36,936 nucleotides of DNA from Sphingomonas gilva. GTDB taxonomy: Bacteria > Pseudomonadota > Alphaproteobacteria > Sphingomonadales > Sphingomonadaceae. The stretch is from contig NZ_QWLV01000001.1 in assembly GCF_003515075.1 (NCBI RefSeq), forward strand, positions 943,185-980,120. The letters are read 5' to 3'. Positions 8,057-16,076 of this stretch are shown piece by piece. Numbering within the stretch: the first letter of the stretch is position 1; the number at the start of each line of letters is the position of its first letter. The translations under genes and the position numbers were made by a program. The notes below the pieces were generated by a model. It saw nothing but the letters and a program-made list of their open reading frames with translations. It was not told where the DNA came from and ran no database searches.

Positions 8057-8842
8057 ATGTCCGAAGACCGGGTGACGATCGCCGTTTCGGACGGCATCGC
8101 CGATGTGCGGCTGAACCGCGCGGACAAGATGAACGCGCTCGATCCGGCGATGTTCGAAGCGATCGGCGCGGCGATCGATTCGCTGGCGGGGCGGGCCGAG
8201 GTGCGCTGCGCGGTGCTGTCGGGCGAGGGGCGGGCGTTCTGTGCGGGGCTCGACATGGCGAGCATGGCGGCCGGCGGATCGGGCCTGTCGGCGCGCGGGC
8301 GCAACGATCAGGGCGCGATCCTGCCGCAGCACGTCTCCTGGGGCTGGCGCAACCTGCCCATGCCGGTGATCGCCGCGGTGCACGGCGTGGCGTTCGGCGG
8401 CGGCTTCCAGATCATGTCGGGCGCCGATATCCGCATCGCCGCGCCGGGGACGCGCTTCGCCATCCGCGAGGCCCATTGGGGGCTGGTGCCCGACATGGCG
8501 GGCTTCCCGCTGTGGCGGACGCTGGTGCGCGACGACGTGCTGCGCGAGCTGACCTATACCGCGCGCGAGTTCGACGCCGAGGAGGCGCTGGCGCACGGCT
8601 TCGTCACGCGGATCGCCGACGATCCGCGCGAAGCGGCTATGGCGCTGGCGCGGACGATCGCCGGCCGCAGCCCGCACGCGATCCGCGGCGCCAAAAGGCT
8701 GTGCAACATGGCGCACGACGCCGATCCCAAGGCGATGCTGGAGGCGGAGACCGAGGAGCAGGTCAAGGTGATCGGCAAGCCCAACATGATGGAGGCGGTC
8801 GCCGCCAACATGGCGAAGCGCAAGGCGGTGTTCGTGGATTAG
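8057..8842 (+). CDS. Crotonase-family protein (enoyl-CoA hydratase/isomerase)
   Basis: A 261-residue member of the crotonase superfamily acting on acyl-CoA thioesters. ATG 8057 is chosen because GGGAGAGAG lies just upstream (about 8045-8053); an in-frame ATG at 7991 would add 22 non-conserved residues. Oxyanion-hole motifs are present: FCAGLDMAS (61-69) and HGVAFGGGFQIM (109-120). The first catalytic acid of classical hydratases (Glu in GGGxE) is Gln118, while E138 and D146 in REAHWGLVPDMAG match the E/D pair seen in dienoyl-CoA isomerase-like members. Isomerase or another crotonase reaction is therefore more likely than plain hydration. The gene is divergent from two thioesterases and monocistronic. 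Confidence 0.9.
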   Translation: MSEDRVTIAVSDGIADVRLNRADKMNALDPAMFEAIGAAIDSLAGRAEVRCAVLSGEGRAFCAGLDMASMAAGGSGLSARGRNDQGAILPQHVSWGWRNLPMPVIAAVHGVAFGGGFQIMSGADIRIAAPGTRFAIREAHWGLVPDMAGFPLWRTLVRDDVLRELTYTAREFDAEEALAHGFVTRIADDPREAAMALARTIAGRSPHAIRGAKRLCNMAHDADPKAMLEAETEEQVKVIGKPNMMEAVAANMAKRKAVFVD

Positions 8843-8859
8843 AGGCGGATCTGCTTCTC

Positions 8860-8881
8860 CCCCTCCCTTTCAAGGGAGGGG
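8860..8881. repeat. GC hairpin between crotonase and gcrA
   Basis: A perfect 10-bp inverted repeat (arm CCCCTCCCTT, loop TC) sits between convergent stops of the crotonase gene (8842) and gcrA (8901). It is the same palindrome family as 120-141 and 32701-32724. It could serve as a 3'-end structure for both transcripts, although no T-tract follows. Confidence 0.7.
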
Positions 8882-8900
8882 TGTTATCTTGTTCTTGCCC

Positions 8901-9551
8901 TCACCGCACCCTGGGGCCGCCGAAGGGGAGCGGCGGGGGCGGGCGGCGGTCGCGGCGGGGGAGCTGCGCCTGATAGGCGTGGCCGCAATGCTGCACGCAA
9001 TAGGGGAAGCCGGGGTTCACCTTCTCTCCGCAGAAGTGGAAATCGGGCTCGCCCGGATGGCCGAGCGGCCATTTGCAGATGCGGTCGTTGAGGTCGAGCA
9101 GGCTGGTCTTGTCGGCGATCTCCGGGCTGGGGCGCGCGGGCACCAGGCGGCGCGGCGGCGCGGGCGGGATCGGCGGCTGCTGGTCGCCGGGGCCCTGGCG
9201 GACGAAGCCGCCGGGGCCGACCGAGCGGAGCTGCGGCTCCGCGCGCGCGGGCGCTTCGGCCTCTGCCGCGACGGGGGCGGGGGGCGCCGCGGGCGCGGGC
9301 TGCGGCTTGGGCGCAGGGGGCGGGGGCGCCGCCGCGGGCTTGGGCTTGGCCTCCGCCGCCGGCTTGGGCGCGGGCTTGACCGGCTCGGCCGCCTTCACCG
9401 GCGACGGGCGCGACTGCAGCCCCAGCCGGTGCGCCTTGCCGATCACCGCGTTGCGGCTGACGCCGCCCAGCTCGTCGGCGATCTGGCTGGCGGTCATGCC
9501 CTTTTCCCACATCGACTTCAGTTGATCGATGCGTTCGTCGGTCCAGCTCAT
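8901..9551 (-). CDS. gcrA: GcrA family cell cycle regulator
   Basis: GcrA is an alphaproteobacterial transcription co-activator that binds sigma70 and stimulates promoters carrying GANTC sites methylated by CcrM, linking transcription to the replication cycle. The 216-residue protein has the family-defining N-terminal helix-turn-helix (MSWTDERIDQLKSMWEKG, with TASQIADELGG and SRNAVIGKAHRLGL, about 1-45). A long Ala/Pro/Lys-rich linker follows (about 50-125). The C-terminal sigma-binding domain is about 140-200: LLDLNDRICKWPLGHPGEP, then FHFCGEKV and PYCVQHCGHAYQ, with four Cys. The linker is low in complexity and its length varies in the family. A short divergent region (9552-9606) separates it from the ABC permease, and I see no GANTC there. 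Confidence 0.96.
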   Translation of the reverse strand: MSWTDERIDQLKSMWEKGMTASQIADELGGVSRNAVIGKAHRLGLQSRPSPVKAAEPVKPAPKPAAEAKPKPAAAPPPPAPKPQPAPAAPPAPVAAEAEAPARAEPQLRSVGPGGFVRQGPGDQQPPIPPAPPRRLVPARPSPEIADKTSLLDLNDRICKWPLGHPGEPDFHFCGEKVNPGFPYCVQHCGHAYQAQLPRRDRRPPPPLPFGGPRVR

Positions 9552-9606
9552 TGGGTGTCCTTAGATGGCTTGCGGGGCGCGCGGGCAGCCGATAGGCGAT
9601 GCCGCC

Positions 9607-10452
9607 ATGGACGGCCAGCCCCAACTGCCCCCGCGCGGGAGTTCGATTCGCGCACACCCCGGCGAGCCGATCATCCGATCGGTCAACTGGGGCGGGCTAG
9701 GCACCCTCTATGTGAAGGAGGTGCGCCGCTTCTTCAAGGTGCAGCTCCAGACGATCTGGGCGCCGGCGGTGACGACGCTGCTGTTCCTCGCCATCTTCAC
9801 CGTCGCGCTGGGCGGGGCGGGCAGGGCCGACATATTGGGCGTGCACTTCGCCGATTTCATCGCGCCCGGCCTCATCGTGATGGCGATGATGCAGAACGCC
9901 TTCGCCAATGCGAGCTTCTCGCTCCTGGTCGGCAAGATCCAGGGGACCATCGTCGATTATCTGATGCCGCCGCTATCGACCGCCGAACTGCTCGCCGCGC
10001 TGGCGGCGGGGGCGGTGACGCGCGCCTTCCTTGTCGGCGGGGCGGTGTGGCTGGCGATGGTCTTATGGCCGGGGGTGTCGGTGACGCCCGAGCATCCGCT
10101 CGCCGCCCTGTGGTTCGGGCTGATGGGCGCGGTGATGCTGGCGTTGCTGGGCGTGCTGACCTCGATCTGGGCGGAGAAGTTCGATCACGCCGCGGCGGTG
10201 ACAAACTTCGTCGTCGCGCCGCTCGCGCTCCTGTCGGGCACCTTCTATTCGGTCGACCGGCTGGCGCCCTTGTTCCAGACGATCAGCCACGCCAACCCAT
10301 TCTTCTACGTGATCTCGGGCTTCCGCTACGGCTTTATCGGCGTCGCCGATTCGCCCGTGACCTTCGGCGCGATATTGCTGCTCGTCATCAATCTGGTCCT
10401 CGCGGTGCTTGCCTATATGCTGTTGAAATCGGGCTGGAAGATCAAGAACTGA
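9607..10452 (+). CDS. ABC-2 type transporter permease
   Basis: A 281-residue inner-membrane permease of the ABC-2 (YadH/NodJ-like) export family. An amphipathic N-terminal helix (TLYVKEVRRFFKVQLQTIW) precedes six hydrophobic segments at about 50-70, 81-105, 126-155, 163-185, 195-215 and 250-275. The family signature region GTFYSVDRLAPLFQTISHANP followed by FFYVISGFRYGFIG is clear. ATG 9607 is preferred over in-frame ATG 9565, which would add 14 atypical residues. No ATP-binding subunit is adjacent, so the ATPase must be encoded elsewhere. Likely cargoes for this family are polysaccharides, lipids or drugs, none of which is indicated here. Confidence 0.9.
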   Translation: MDGQPQLPPRGSSIRAHPGEPIIRSVNWGGLGTLYVKEVRRFFKVQLQTIWAPAVTTLLFLAIFTVALGGAGRADILGVHFADFIAPGLIVMAMMQNAFANASFSLLVGKIQGTIVDYLMPPLSTAELLAALAAGAVTRAFLVGGAVWLAMVLWPGVSVTPEHPLAALWFGLMGAVMLALLGVLTSIWAEKFDHAAAVTNFVVAPLALLSGTFYSVDRLAPLFQTISHANPFFYVISGFRYGFIGVADSPVTFGAILLLVINLVLAVLAYMLLKSGWKIKN

Positions 10453-10558
10453 CATAGGGCTGGCGCAGTCCGCCGCTTTCGTGGCAGGAGATCGCCAGCT
10501 GACAGAGCCCATCAGGGCCGCCGGGTCGTCGTGAATCAATTCCTCGGGGGGAAGACGC

Positions 10559-11707
10559 ATGGCTCTGATGATGTCGCTTGGAATCAACGCACCGGTCGGC
10601 CAGGGTGCGATGGCGCGCAACGTTCCGCAGGACGTGAAGAACGTCCAGTCGCTGATCAACGATCGCATGTCGGTGGGCACCAAGCTGGTGGTCGACGGCA
10701 AGTGCGGGCCCAAGACGATCGCCGCGATCCTCGCCTTCCAGAAGAACCCGATGCGGCTGCCGATGCCCGACGGGCGGGTCGATCCGCGCGGCAAGACCAT
10801 CGCGGCGCTCAATGATCCGGCCAACCGGCTGACCTACACCGCGCCGCCCGCGCCGCCGCCGCTGCCCGGCGGGGGCGCGTCGAGCCCGGCGGTCGAGCAG
10901 GGCATCCGCCAGGAGCTGAAGCAGAAGGGCGTCCCCGATTCGCGGATCGACGCGCTGGTCAAAATCTACAAGGACAATATCGAGGGCGTGCTGAAGGCGG
11001 CGGGCGGCGTCGCCGGCCGAATCGAGGACGGCCGCGTGATGGGCCGCCTGCTCCACCAGATGGCGCAGTGGGGCTTCACCGCGCACGACATGGCGGTGGT
11101 CTCCGGCCAGCTCGCCAAGCTGAAGGGCAAGCAGTTCGAGGCGGTGGTCGAGACGCTCGCCGCGCCGGGCAGCAAGATGGGCCGGCTGGTGTCGGGCGCG
11201 GGCAGCGTCGCGAGCAAGATCGGCATCCTGACCGCGGCGATCGATTGCGCGATCGCCGCGCGCGACGGCGATTATTCGCTGATCCCGGCGGAGATCTACA
11301 AATATGCGATGGGCAAGGCGATCCCCTGGGCCGGGCTGGTCGAGGGCATCGGATCGATGCTCGACGCGGTGGTGCCGGAGAACACGCGCAACAACAGCCA
11401 GCTGTTCAAGATCATCCGCTCGCTCGACCCGATCGGGCTGGGCGCGGTGGGGGTCGATTCGATCGCCTCGCTGGTGATGAGCGTCTATGACTTCGCCGCC
11501 TCGGGCGGCAATCTCGACGCGATCATGCCGCGGCTCGAACGGCTGGTGCAGCGGATGAAGTCCGGCCCCGCACGCGTCTTCGCCGAGCTGGGCGAGGCGT
11601 CGGGCGACGCGCTCTACGACATCGTCCAGATGGACGCGCGCGACTGGGAGCTGGTGATGAACTACACCTGGGACCAGATGACCGGCTGGTTGCGCGGCAA
11701 GGGCTGA
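10559..11707 (+). CDS. Unrecognised protein: peptidoglycan-binding-like domain + helical region
   Basis: I do not recognise the family as a whole. ATG 10559 follows a G-rich ribosome binding site (about 10547-10551). The 382-residue protein has no signal peptide. Residues about 24-85 resemble a peptidoglycan-binding (PG_binding_1-like) fold: VQSLIND, LVVDGKCGPKTIAAILAFQK and DPRGKTIAALN, the arrangement seen ahead of lysozyme-like or secreted effector domains. A Pro/Gly linker (APPAPPPLPGGG, about 95-106) separates it from a ~275-residue predominantly helical part with an Ala/Gly-rich amphipathic stretch (about 205-255) and an acidic, Trp-containing C-terminus. It lacks an obvious catalytic motif and an adjacent immunity-like gene. 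Possibilities are a secretion-system-exported envelope protein or a structural envelope factor; neither is proven. Confidence 0.75.
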   Translation: MALMMSLGINAPVGQGAMARNVPQDVKNVQSLINDRMSVGTKLVVDGKCGPKTIAAILAFQKNPMRLPMPDGRVDPRGKTIAALNDPANRLTYTAPPAPPPLPGGGASSPAVEQGIRQELKQKGVPDSRIDALVKIYKDNIEGVLKAAGGVAGRIEDGRVMGRLLHQMAQWGFTAHDMAVVSGQLAKLKGKQFEAVVETLAAPGSKMGRLVSGAGSVASKIGILTAAIDCAIAARDGDYSLIPAEIYKYAMGKAIPWAGLVEGIGSMLDAVVPENTRNNSQLFKIIRSLDPIGLGAVGVDSIASLVMSVYDFAASGGNLDAIMPRLERLVQRMKSGPARVFAELGEASGDALYDIVQMDARDWELVMNYTWDQMTGWLRGKG

Positions 11708-11723
11708 CGCCGACCCATCAAAA

Positions 11724-11746
11724 ATCAGTTTCAATATGCTACTGAT
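11724..11746. promoter_or_regulatory. Possible operator upstream of the RND efflux operon
   Basis: A 6-bp inverted repeat (ATCAGT, 11-base spacer, ACTGAT) lies in an unusually AT-rich stretch between the helical protein gene and the efflux adaptor gene, 34 bases before its start. The geometry would suit a TetR-type dimer or a similar repressor, but no regulator gene is adjacent and the repeat is short enough to arise by chance. Confidence 0.3.
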
Positions 11747-11780
11747 ATCGCTATGAGTGGCGCCCCAACGGGAGGCGCGC

Positions 11781-12815
11781 ATGAAGCGATGGGTCGTGAT
11801 GGTGGCGGTTCTGGCGGCGGGATGCGGATCGAACGCCGCGCCCGATCCCGAGCCGCAGCCGATCGAGGTGCGCGTCGCCAGGATCGGATCGTCGAGCAGC
11901 GCGGGCGAGGTGACCGCGGCGGGCGCGGTGGCGCTCCGGCGCGAGACGGCGCTGGGCTTCACCAGCCCCGGCCGCATCGCCCGGCTGGCGGTGAACGAGG
12001 GCGACCGCGTGTCGCGCGGGCAGCTGCTCGCCGCGCTCGACGCCACCACCACCGCCTCGACGCTGGCGACGGCGCGCGCCGAACGGGTGCGCGCCGCGCG
12101 CGAATATCGCCGCAGCGCCGCCTTGCTCGAACAGGGCTGGGTCACCCGCCAGCGGGTCGACGGCGCCGAGGCGACGCTGCGCGCGGCGGAGGCCAATGAG
12201 CGCTCGGCCGGCTTCCAGGCGAGCAATGCGCGGATCACGGCGCCCGGCCCCGGCGTGGTGCTGGCGCGCCTCGCCGAGCCCGGCCAGGTGGTCGAGGCCG
12301 GCACGCCGGTGGTGGTGCTGGGCGAGGCGGGGAGCGGCTATGTCCTGAAGCTCGCGGTGCCCGACCGCGACACCGCGCGGCTGTCGCGCGGCGCGCCGGC
12401 CGAGGTCGCCATCGCCGCGCTGGGCGACGAACCGATCACCGGCAGCGTGATCGAGATCGCGGGGCGCGCCGATCCCGCCACCGGCACCTTCATGGTCGAG
12501 ATCGCGCTGCCCGCCGATCCGCGATTGAAGTCCGGGCAGGTCGGCGCCGCGCGGATCGTCGCGGGCGGCCCGGCCGACCGGGCGCTGGCGGTGCCCCCGG
12601 CTGCGGTGTTCGCCCCGCGCGCCGGGCAGGGCTTCGTCTATGTCGTCGATCCGAAGACGCGCAAGGTCGCCGCGCGCCGCGTGACGCTGGGCGAGACGAG
12701 CGACAGCGCGATCCGCGTCACCGGCGGCGTCCGCCCCGGTGAGATCGTCGCGGTGTCGGGCGTCGATCGGCTCGCCGCCGGCCAGGTCGTCCGGCCGATC
12801 GGCCTGCCCCGGTGA
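11781..12815 (+). CDS. RND efflux periplasmic adaptor (membrane fusion) lipoprotein
   Basis: This is the periplasmic adaptor subunit that links an RND pump to an outer-membrane channel. ATG 11781 is chosen because it follows GGGAGG and opens a lipoprotein signal with C15 (VLAAGC). An in-frame ATG at 11757 lies in front of it. The 344-residue product shows the lipoyl/biotinyl-like half motifs (GRIARLAVNEGDRVSRGQLL and ARITAPGPGVVLARLAEPG) around a short alpha-hairpin (about 85-140), then beta-barrel (VPDRDTARLSRGAPAEVAI) and membrane-proximal domains (VPPAAVFAP, VYVVDPKTRKVAARRV). The hairpin is short, as in HAE-type adaptors of the RND pumps common in alphaproteobacteria. Its stop overlaps the RND gene start by four bases (GTGA). 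Confidence 0.93.
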   Translation: MKRWVVMVAVLAAGCGSNAAPDPEPQPIEVRVARIGSSSSAGEVTAAGAVALRRETALGFTSPGRIARLAVNEGDRVSRGQLLAALDATTTASTLATARAERVRAAREYRRSAALLEQGWVTRQRVDGAEATLRAAEANERSAGFQASNARITAPGPGVVLARLAEPGQVVEAGTPVVVLGEAGSGYVLKLAVPDRDTARLSRGAPAEVAIAALGDEPITGSVIEIAGRADPATGTFMVEIALPADPRLKSGQVGAARIVAGGPADRALAVPPAAVFAPRAGQGFVYVVDPKTRKVAARRVTLGETSDSAIRVTGGVRPGEIVAVSGVDRLAAGQVVRPIGLPR

Positions 12816-15800
12816 GCATCACCGAATTCGCCGTCCGCCGCTGGCAGGTGACCCTGGTCGCCTTCCTGCTGCTCGCGACGATGGGCGTCTCCGCCTTCCT
12901 CTCGATCCCGCGATCGGTCGACCCGCATTTCGCCATTCCGGTGAGCGTGGTGACGGTGGTGCTGCCCGGCGCCGATGCCGCCGAGATCGAGGAGACCGTT
13001 GCCAAGCCGATCGAGGACGTGCTGCAGGGCCTCGACCATGTCCGCGAGATCCGTTCGACCTCGAGCGACGGCACCGCCGTCATCACGGTCGAGTTCGAGC
13101 ATGGGACCGATCCCGAACAGTCGCTCGACCGCACGGTGCGCGAGGTCGGATCGATCCGCGACCGGCTGCCGCAGGGCATCGCCCGCATCGCCTATCGCCG
13201 CCCGCGCACCACCGAGGCGGGGGTGCTGCAGCTCGCGCTGGTCAGCGAGGGCGCGTCGTGGCGGCGGATGGTCAAGTACGCCGAGGACCTGCGCGACCGG
13301 CTGAACGTCGTCCCCGGCGTCCGCCAGACCGCGATCGACGGCGCTGCCCGGCCCGAGGTGCGCGTCGCGATCGACGCCGACCGGCTGGCGCAGGCGCGCA
13401 TCCCCGCCTCCTCGGTCGCGAACGCGCTGCGCCAGGGCGGGCTCGACCTGCCCGCGGGCGCGGTGCAGGCGGGCAGCCGGCGGCTCAATATCGAGGCCGG
13501 CGGCGCCTATCGCAGCCTGGATGCGGTTCGCGCCGTGCCGGTGCGCGCGGGCGACGGACGGCTGCTGACCGTCGGCGACGTCGCCGATGTCAGCTGGTCG
13601 GAGGCCGAGCAGCTCCACATCGCCCGCTTCAACGGCGCGCGCGCGCTGTTCGTGACGGTTCGGCAGAAGGACGGGGTCGACGCGGGCAGCCTGCGCGATG
13701 CGCTGGTGGCGGCGGTCGACGGCTACCGCGCCGATCTGCCGCCCGACATGACGCTGGAAGTCGCGTTCGACCAGAGCAACGACATCGCCAAGAAGCTGGC
13801 GCTGCTGGCGCGCGATTTCGCCATCGCGCTGGCGCTGGTGCTGATCACGCTGTTCCCGCTGGGGCTCAGGCCGTCGCTGATCGTGATGATCTCGATCCCG
13901 CTCAGCCTCGCGATGGGCGTGCTGCTGCTCGCGCTGTTCGGCTTCAGCCTCAACCAGATCAGCATCTCGGGCTTCATCATCTCGCTTGGCCTGCTGGTCG
14001 ACGATTCGATCGTCGTCACCGAGAATATCGAGCGCCATATCCGCGACGGCGACGCGCCGGAGACCGCCGCGATCACCGCGACCAAGGAGATTTCCGCCGC
14101 GGTGCTGGGCGCGACCGGGGTGCTGCTGTTCGCCTTCCTGCCGCTCGCCTTCCTGCCCGAAGGGTCGGGCGATTTCGTCCGCGGCCTGCCGCTCGCGGTG
14201 ATCGTCACCGTAGCGAGTTCGCTGGTCGTTTCGCTGACCATCATCCCCTTCGTCGCCTCGAAGTTCCTCAAGCCCGAAAATGCCGAGGGGAACCGCGTGC
14301 TGCGCTGGATCACACAAGGGATCGAGCGGCTCTACGCGCCGCTGCTCCACCGCGCGCTCGATGCGCCGCGGCGCTGGTTCTGGGGAGCGATGGCCCTGTG
14401 CTTCGGCGCCTTCGCGCTGGTGCCGGTGCTGGGCTTCAGTCTGTTCCCGGCGGCCGAGACGCCCTATTTCCTCGTCCGCGTCGAGACGCCCGAGGGGAGC
14501 AGCATCGCCGCGACCGACCGCGCGGTGAAACAGGTCTCCGCGATCCTCGACGATTACCCCGCGGTGGTGAACCGCATGGAGAATGCCGGGCGCGGCAACC
14601 CGCAGATCTTCTACAACATCCTGCCGCGCGAGGAGCGCGCGCGCTACGGCGACATCTTCGTCACCATGGCCGAATGGGATGTCGGCGAAAGCCCGGCGAT
14701 GCTCGCCGACATGCGCGCGCGGCTCGCCCGCTTTCCCGATGCGCGCGTGACCGTGGTCAATTTCGAGAACGGCCCGCCGCTGGAGGCGCCGGTGGCGATC
14801 CGCATCAGCGGGCCCGATCTCGCCGTGCTCCAGCGGCTGGCGGGCGAGGTGCAGCGGATGATGGCGGGCGTGCCGGGCCTGCGCGACATCGACAATCCGC
14901 TTCGCTTCGACCGGGTCGATCTCGACCTTGGGCTCGACGAGGCCAAGGCGGGGCTGCTCGGCGTCGCGCCGGGCGAGGCGCGCCGCGCGCTGCGCCTCGC
15001 CATATCGGGCGAGCAGGCGAGCCAGCTGCGCGACAATGAGGGCGACAGCTGGCCGGTCACCGTGCGCCTGCCGATGGAGGGCCACCAGCCGATCTCCGCG
15101 CTCGACAAGGTCTATGTGCCGACATTGGAGGGCGGATCGGTGCCGCTGGCCCAGATCGCGACGCCGACGCTCGTCAGCGTGCCGCCGCTCATCACCCGCT
15201 ACAAGCTGCAGCGGACGGTGACGATCACCGCCTTCACCCAGCCCGGCATGCTCGCCTCGCGCGCCAACCAGGCGGTGGTGGCGGGGCTCGATTCGATCGA
15301 ATTGCCGCCGGGCTACAGCTTCGGCGTGGGCGGCGAGGCGGAAGCCGCGGCGCGCAACTTCTCCGGGCTGGGGCCGGTCATCCTGCTCGCGGTGTTCGGC
15401 GTCTTCGGCGTGCTGGTGCTCGAATTCGGGCGGTTCAAGGAGACGATCGTCGTCGCAGGCGTCATCCCGCTCGGCACCTTCGGCGGGCTGATCGCGCTGC
15501 TGCTCACCGGCAATTCCTTGAGCTTCCTCGCGATCATCGGTTTCGTCGCCTTGATCGGCATCGAGATCAAGAACTCGATCCTGCTGGTCGATTTCACCCA
15601 CCAGCTGCGCGAGCGCGGGCTTCCGCTGCGCGAGGCGATCGAGAAGGCGGGCAGCATCCGCTTCCTGCCAGTCCTCCTCACCTCGGTCACCGCAATCGGC
15701 GGGCTGCTGCCCTTGGCGCTCAGCGGATCGGCGCTCTACTCGCCGCTCGCCTGGGTGATCATCGGCGGGCTGGTCAGCTCGACCCTGCTCAGCCGGGTGA

Positions 15801-15871
15801 TCACGCCGGTGATGTACCTGCTCGCGGTGAGGGGAGATGAGGGGCGGCGGTTGACCCCGGCCTTCGCCTAG
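12812..15871 (+). CDS. RND efflux pump inner-membrane transporter (AcrB/HAE family)
   Basis: A proton-driven inner-membrane efflux transporter of 1019 residues, standard length for the family. It begins with the N-terminal amphipathic helix and TM1 (about 10-30). The first periplasmic porter domain follows, then TM2-TM6 with the proton-relay aspartates in GLLVDDSIVVTENIERH (TM4, about 390-406), a TM7 loop around ALVPVLGFSLFPAAETP, a second porter domain, and TM8-TM12 including EIKNSILLVDF. The start is GTG overlapping the adaptor stop, so the two are one operon. No TolC-type channel or regulator is adjacent, so the pump must share a channel encoded elsewhere. The substrate is unknown. The sequence fits the hydrophobe/amphiphile group better than the heavy-metal group. 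Confidence 0.96.
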   Translation: MSITEFAVRRWQVTLVAFLLLATMGVSAFLSIPRSVDPHFAIPVSVVTVVLPGADAAEIEETVAKPIEDVLQGLDHVREIRSTSSDGTAVITVEFEHGTDPEQSLDRTVREVGSIRDRLPQGIARIAYRRPRTTEAGVLQLALVSEGASWRRMVKYAEDLRDRLNVVPGVRQTAIDGAARPEVRVAIDADRLAQARIPASSVANALRQGGLDLPAGAVQAGSRRLNIEAGGAYRSLDAVRAVPVRAGDGRLLTVGDVADVSWSEAEQLHIARFNGARALFVTVRQKDGVDAGSLRDALVAAVDGYRADLPPDMTLEVAFDQSNDIAKKLALLARDFAIALALVLITLFPLGLRPSLIVMISIPLSLAMGVLLLALFGFSLNQISISGFIISLGLLVDDSIVVTENIERHIRDGDAPETAAITATKEISAAVLGATGVLLFAFLPLAFLPEGSGDFVRGLPLAVIVTVASSLVVSLTIIPFVASKFLKPENAEGNRVLRWITQGIERLYAPLLHRALDAPRRWFWGAMALCFGAFALVPVLGFSLFPAAETPYFLVRVETPEGSSIAATDRAVKQVSAILDDYPAVVNRMENAGRGNPQIFYNILPREERARYGDIFVTMAEWDVGESPAMLADMRARLARFPDARVTVVNFENGPPLEAPVAIRISGPDLAVLQRLAGEVQRMMAGVPGLRDIDNPLRFDRVDLDLGLDEAKAGLLGVAPGEARRALRLAISGEQASQLRDNEGDSWPVTVRLPMEGHQPISALDKVYVPTLEGGSVPLAQIATPTLVSVPPLITRYKLQRTVTITAFTQPGMLASRANQAVVAGLDSIELPPGYSFGVGGEAEAAARNFSGLGPVILLAVFGVFGVLVLEFGRFKETIVVAGVIPLGTFGGLIALLLTGNSLSFLAIIGFVALIGIEIKNSILLVDFTHQLRERGLPLREAIEKAGSIRFLPVLLTSVTAIGGLLPLALSGSALYSPLAWVIIGGLVSSTLLSRVITPVMYLLAVRGDEGRRLTPAFA

Positions 15872-15874
15872 CTC

Positions 15875-15963
15875 GTCGCCCCTGCGCAGGCAGGGGCCGC
15901 TAGGTTTGTGGCACACCAGATGCCGCCCTTGCCGACTGAGGCCCCTGCCTGCGCAGGGGCGAC
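15875..15963 (+). repeat. REPIN-like element, copy 1
   Basis: Two inverted GC-rich palindromic arms (CGTCGCCCCTGCGCAGGCAG and its reverse complement) are separated by an asymmetric centre containing GTTTGTGGCACA and TTGCCGAC. This is one of six copies in the window (others at 18354, 21816, 26549, 29615, 34137). The centre defines orientation, and this copy reads forward. It starts four bases after the RND stop codon and could fold into a long imperfect hairpin protecting the efflux operon mRNA 3' end. Confidence 0.88.
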
Positions 15964-16007
15964 GGGAGTGTTGACGCCCGCCAAGCTCCCCGCGTAGATG
16001 CGCCTTC

Positions 16008-16038
16008 GGGCGACCGGACGGGTCGCCCTTTTGCGTTT
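16008..16038 (+). terminator. Intrinsic terminator before argD
   Basis: A perfect 8-bp stem (GGGCGACC/GGTCGCCC, five-base loop) is followed by TTTT and then GCGTTT. It lies 137 bases after the RND gene and 39 bases before argD. It probably ends efflux operon transcription. A leader attenuator for argD is possible, but I see no leader peptide or competing antiterminator. Confidence 0.7.
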
Positions 16039-16076
16039 GGAGTTGTTCTCACCCTTTTTCGCAAGGAGCCGTTTCG

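Noticed and set aside
9565..9606. N-terminal extension of the ABC permease from ATG 9565
   Set aside because: It adds 14 residues not resembling the family, and ATG 9607 fits better with the start of the conserved part.
12638..15916. A 1092-residue open frame on the minus strand opposite the RND transporter
   Set aside because: It is the antisense shadow of a clear RND gene; its composition (His/Arg/Asp/Gln-rich, no motifs) is typical of open antisense frames in GC-rich DNA.
15875..15963. REPIN copies as intrinsic terminators
   Set aside because: They form strong hairpins but none is followed by a T-tract; Rho-dependent or stability effects remain possible.
16008..16038. Arginine attenuator before argD
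   Set aside because: No Arg-codon leader peptide or alternative antiterminator structure was found; a simple terminator for the preceding operon is enough.
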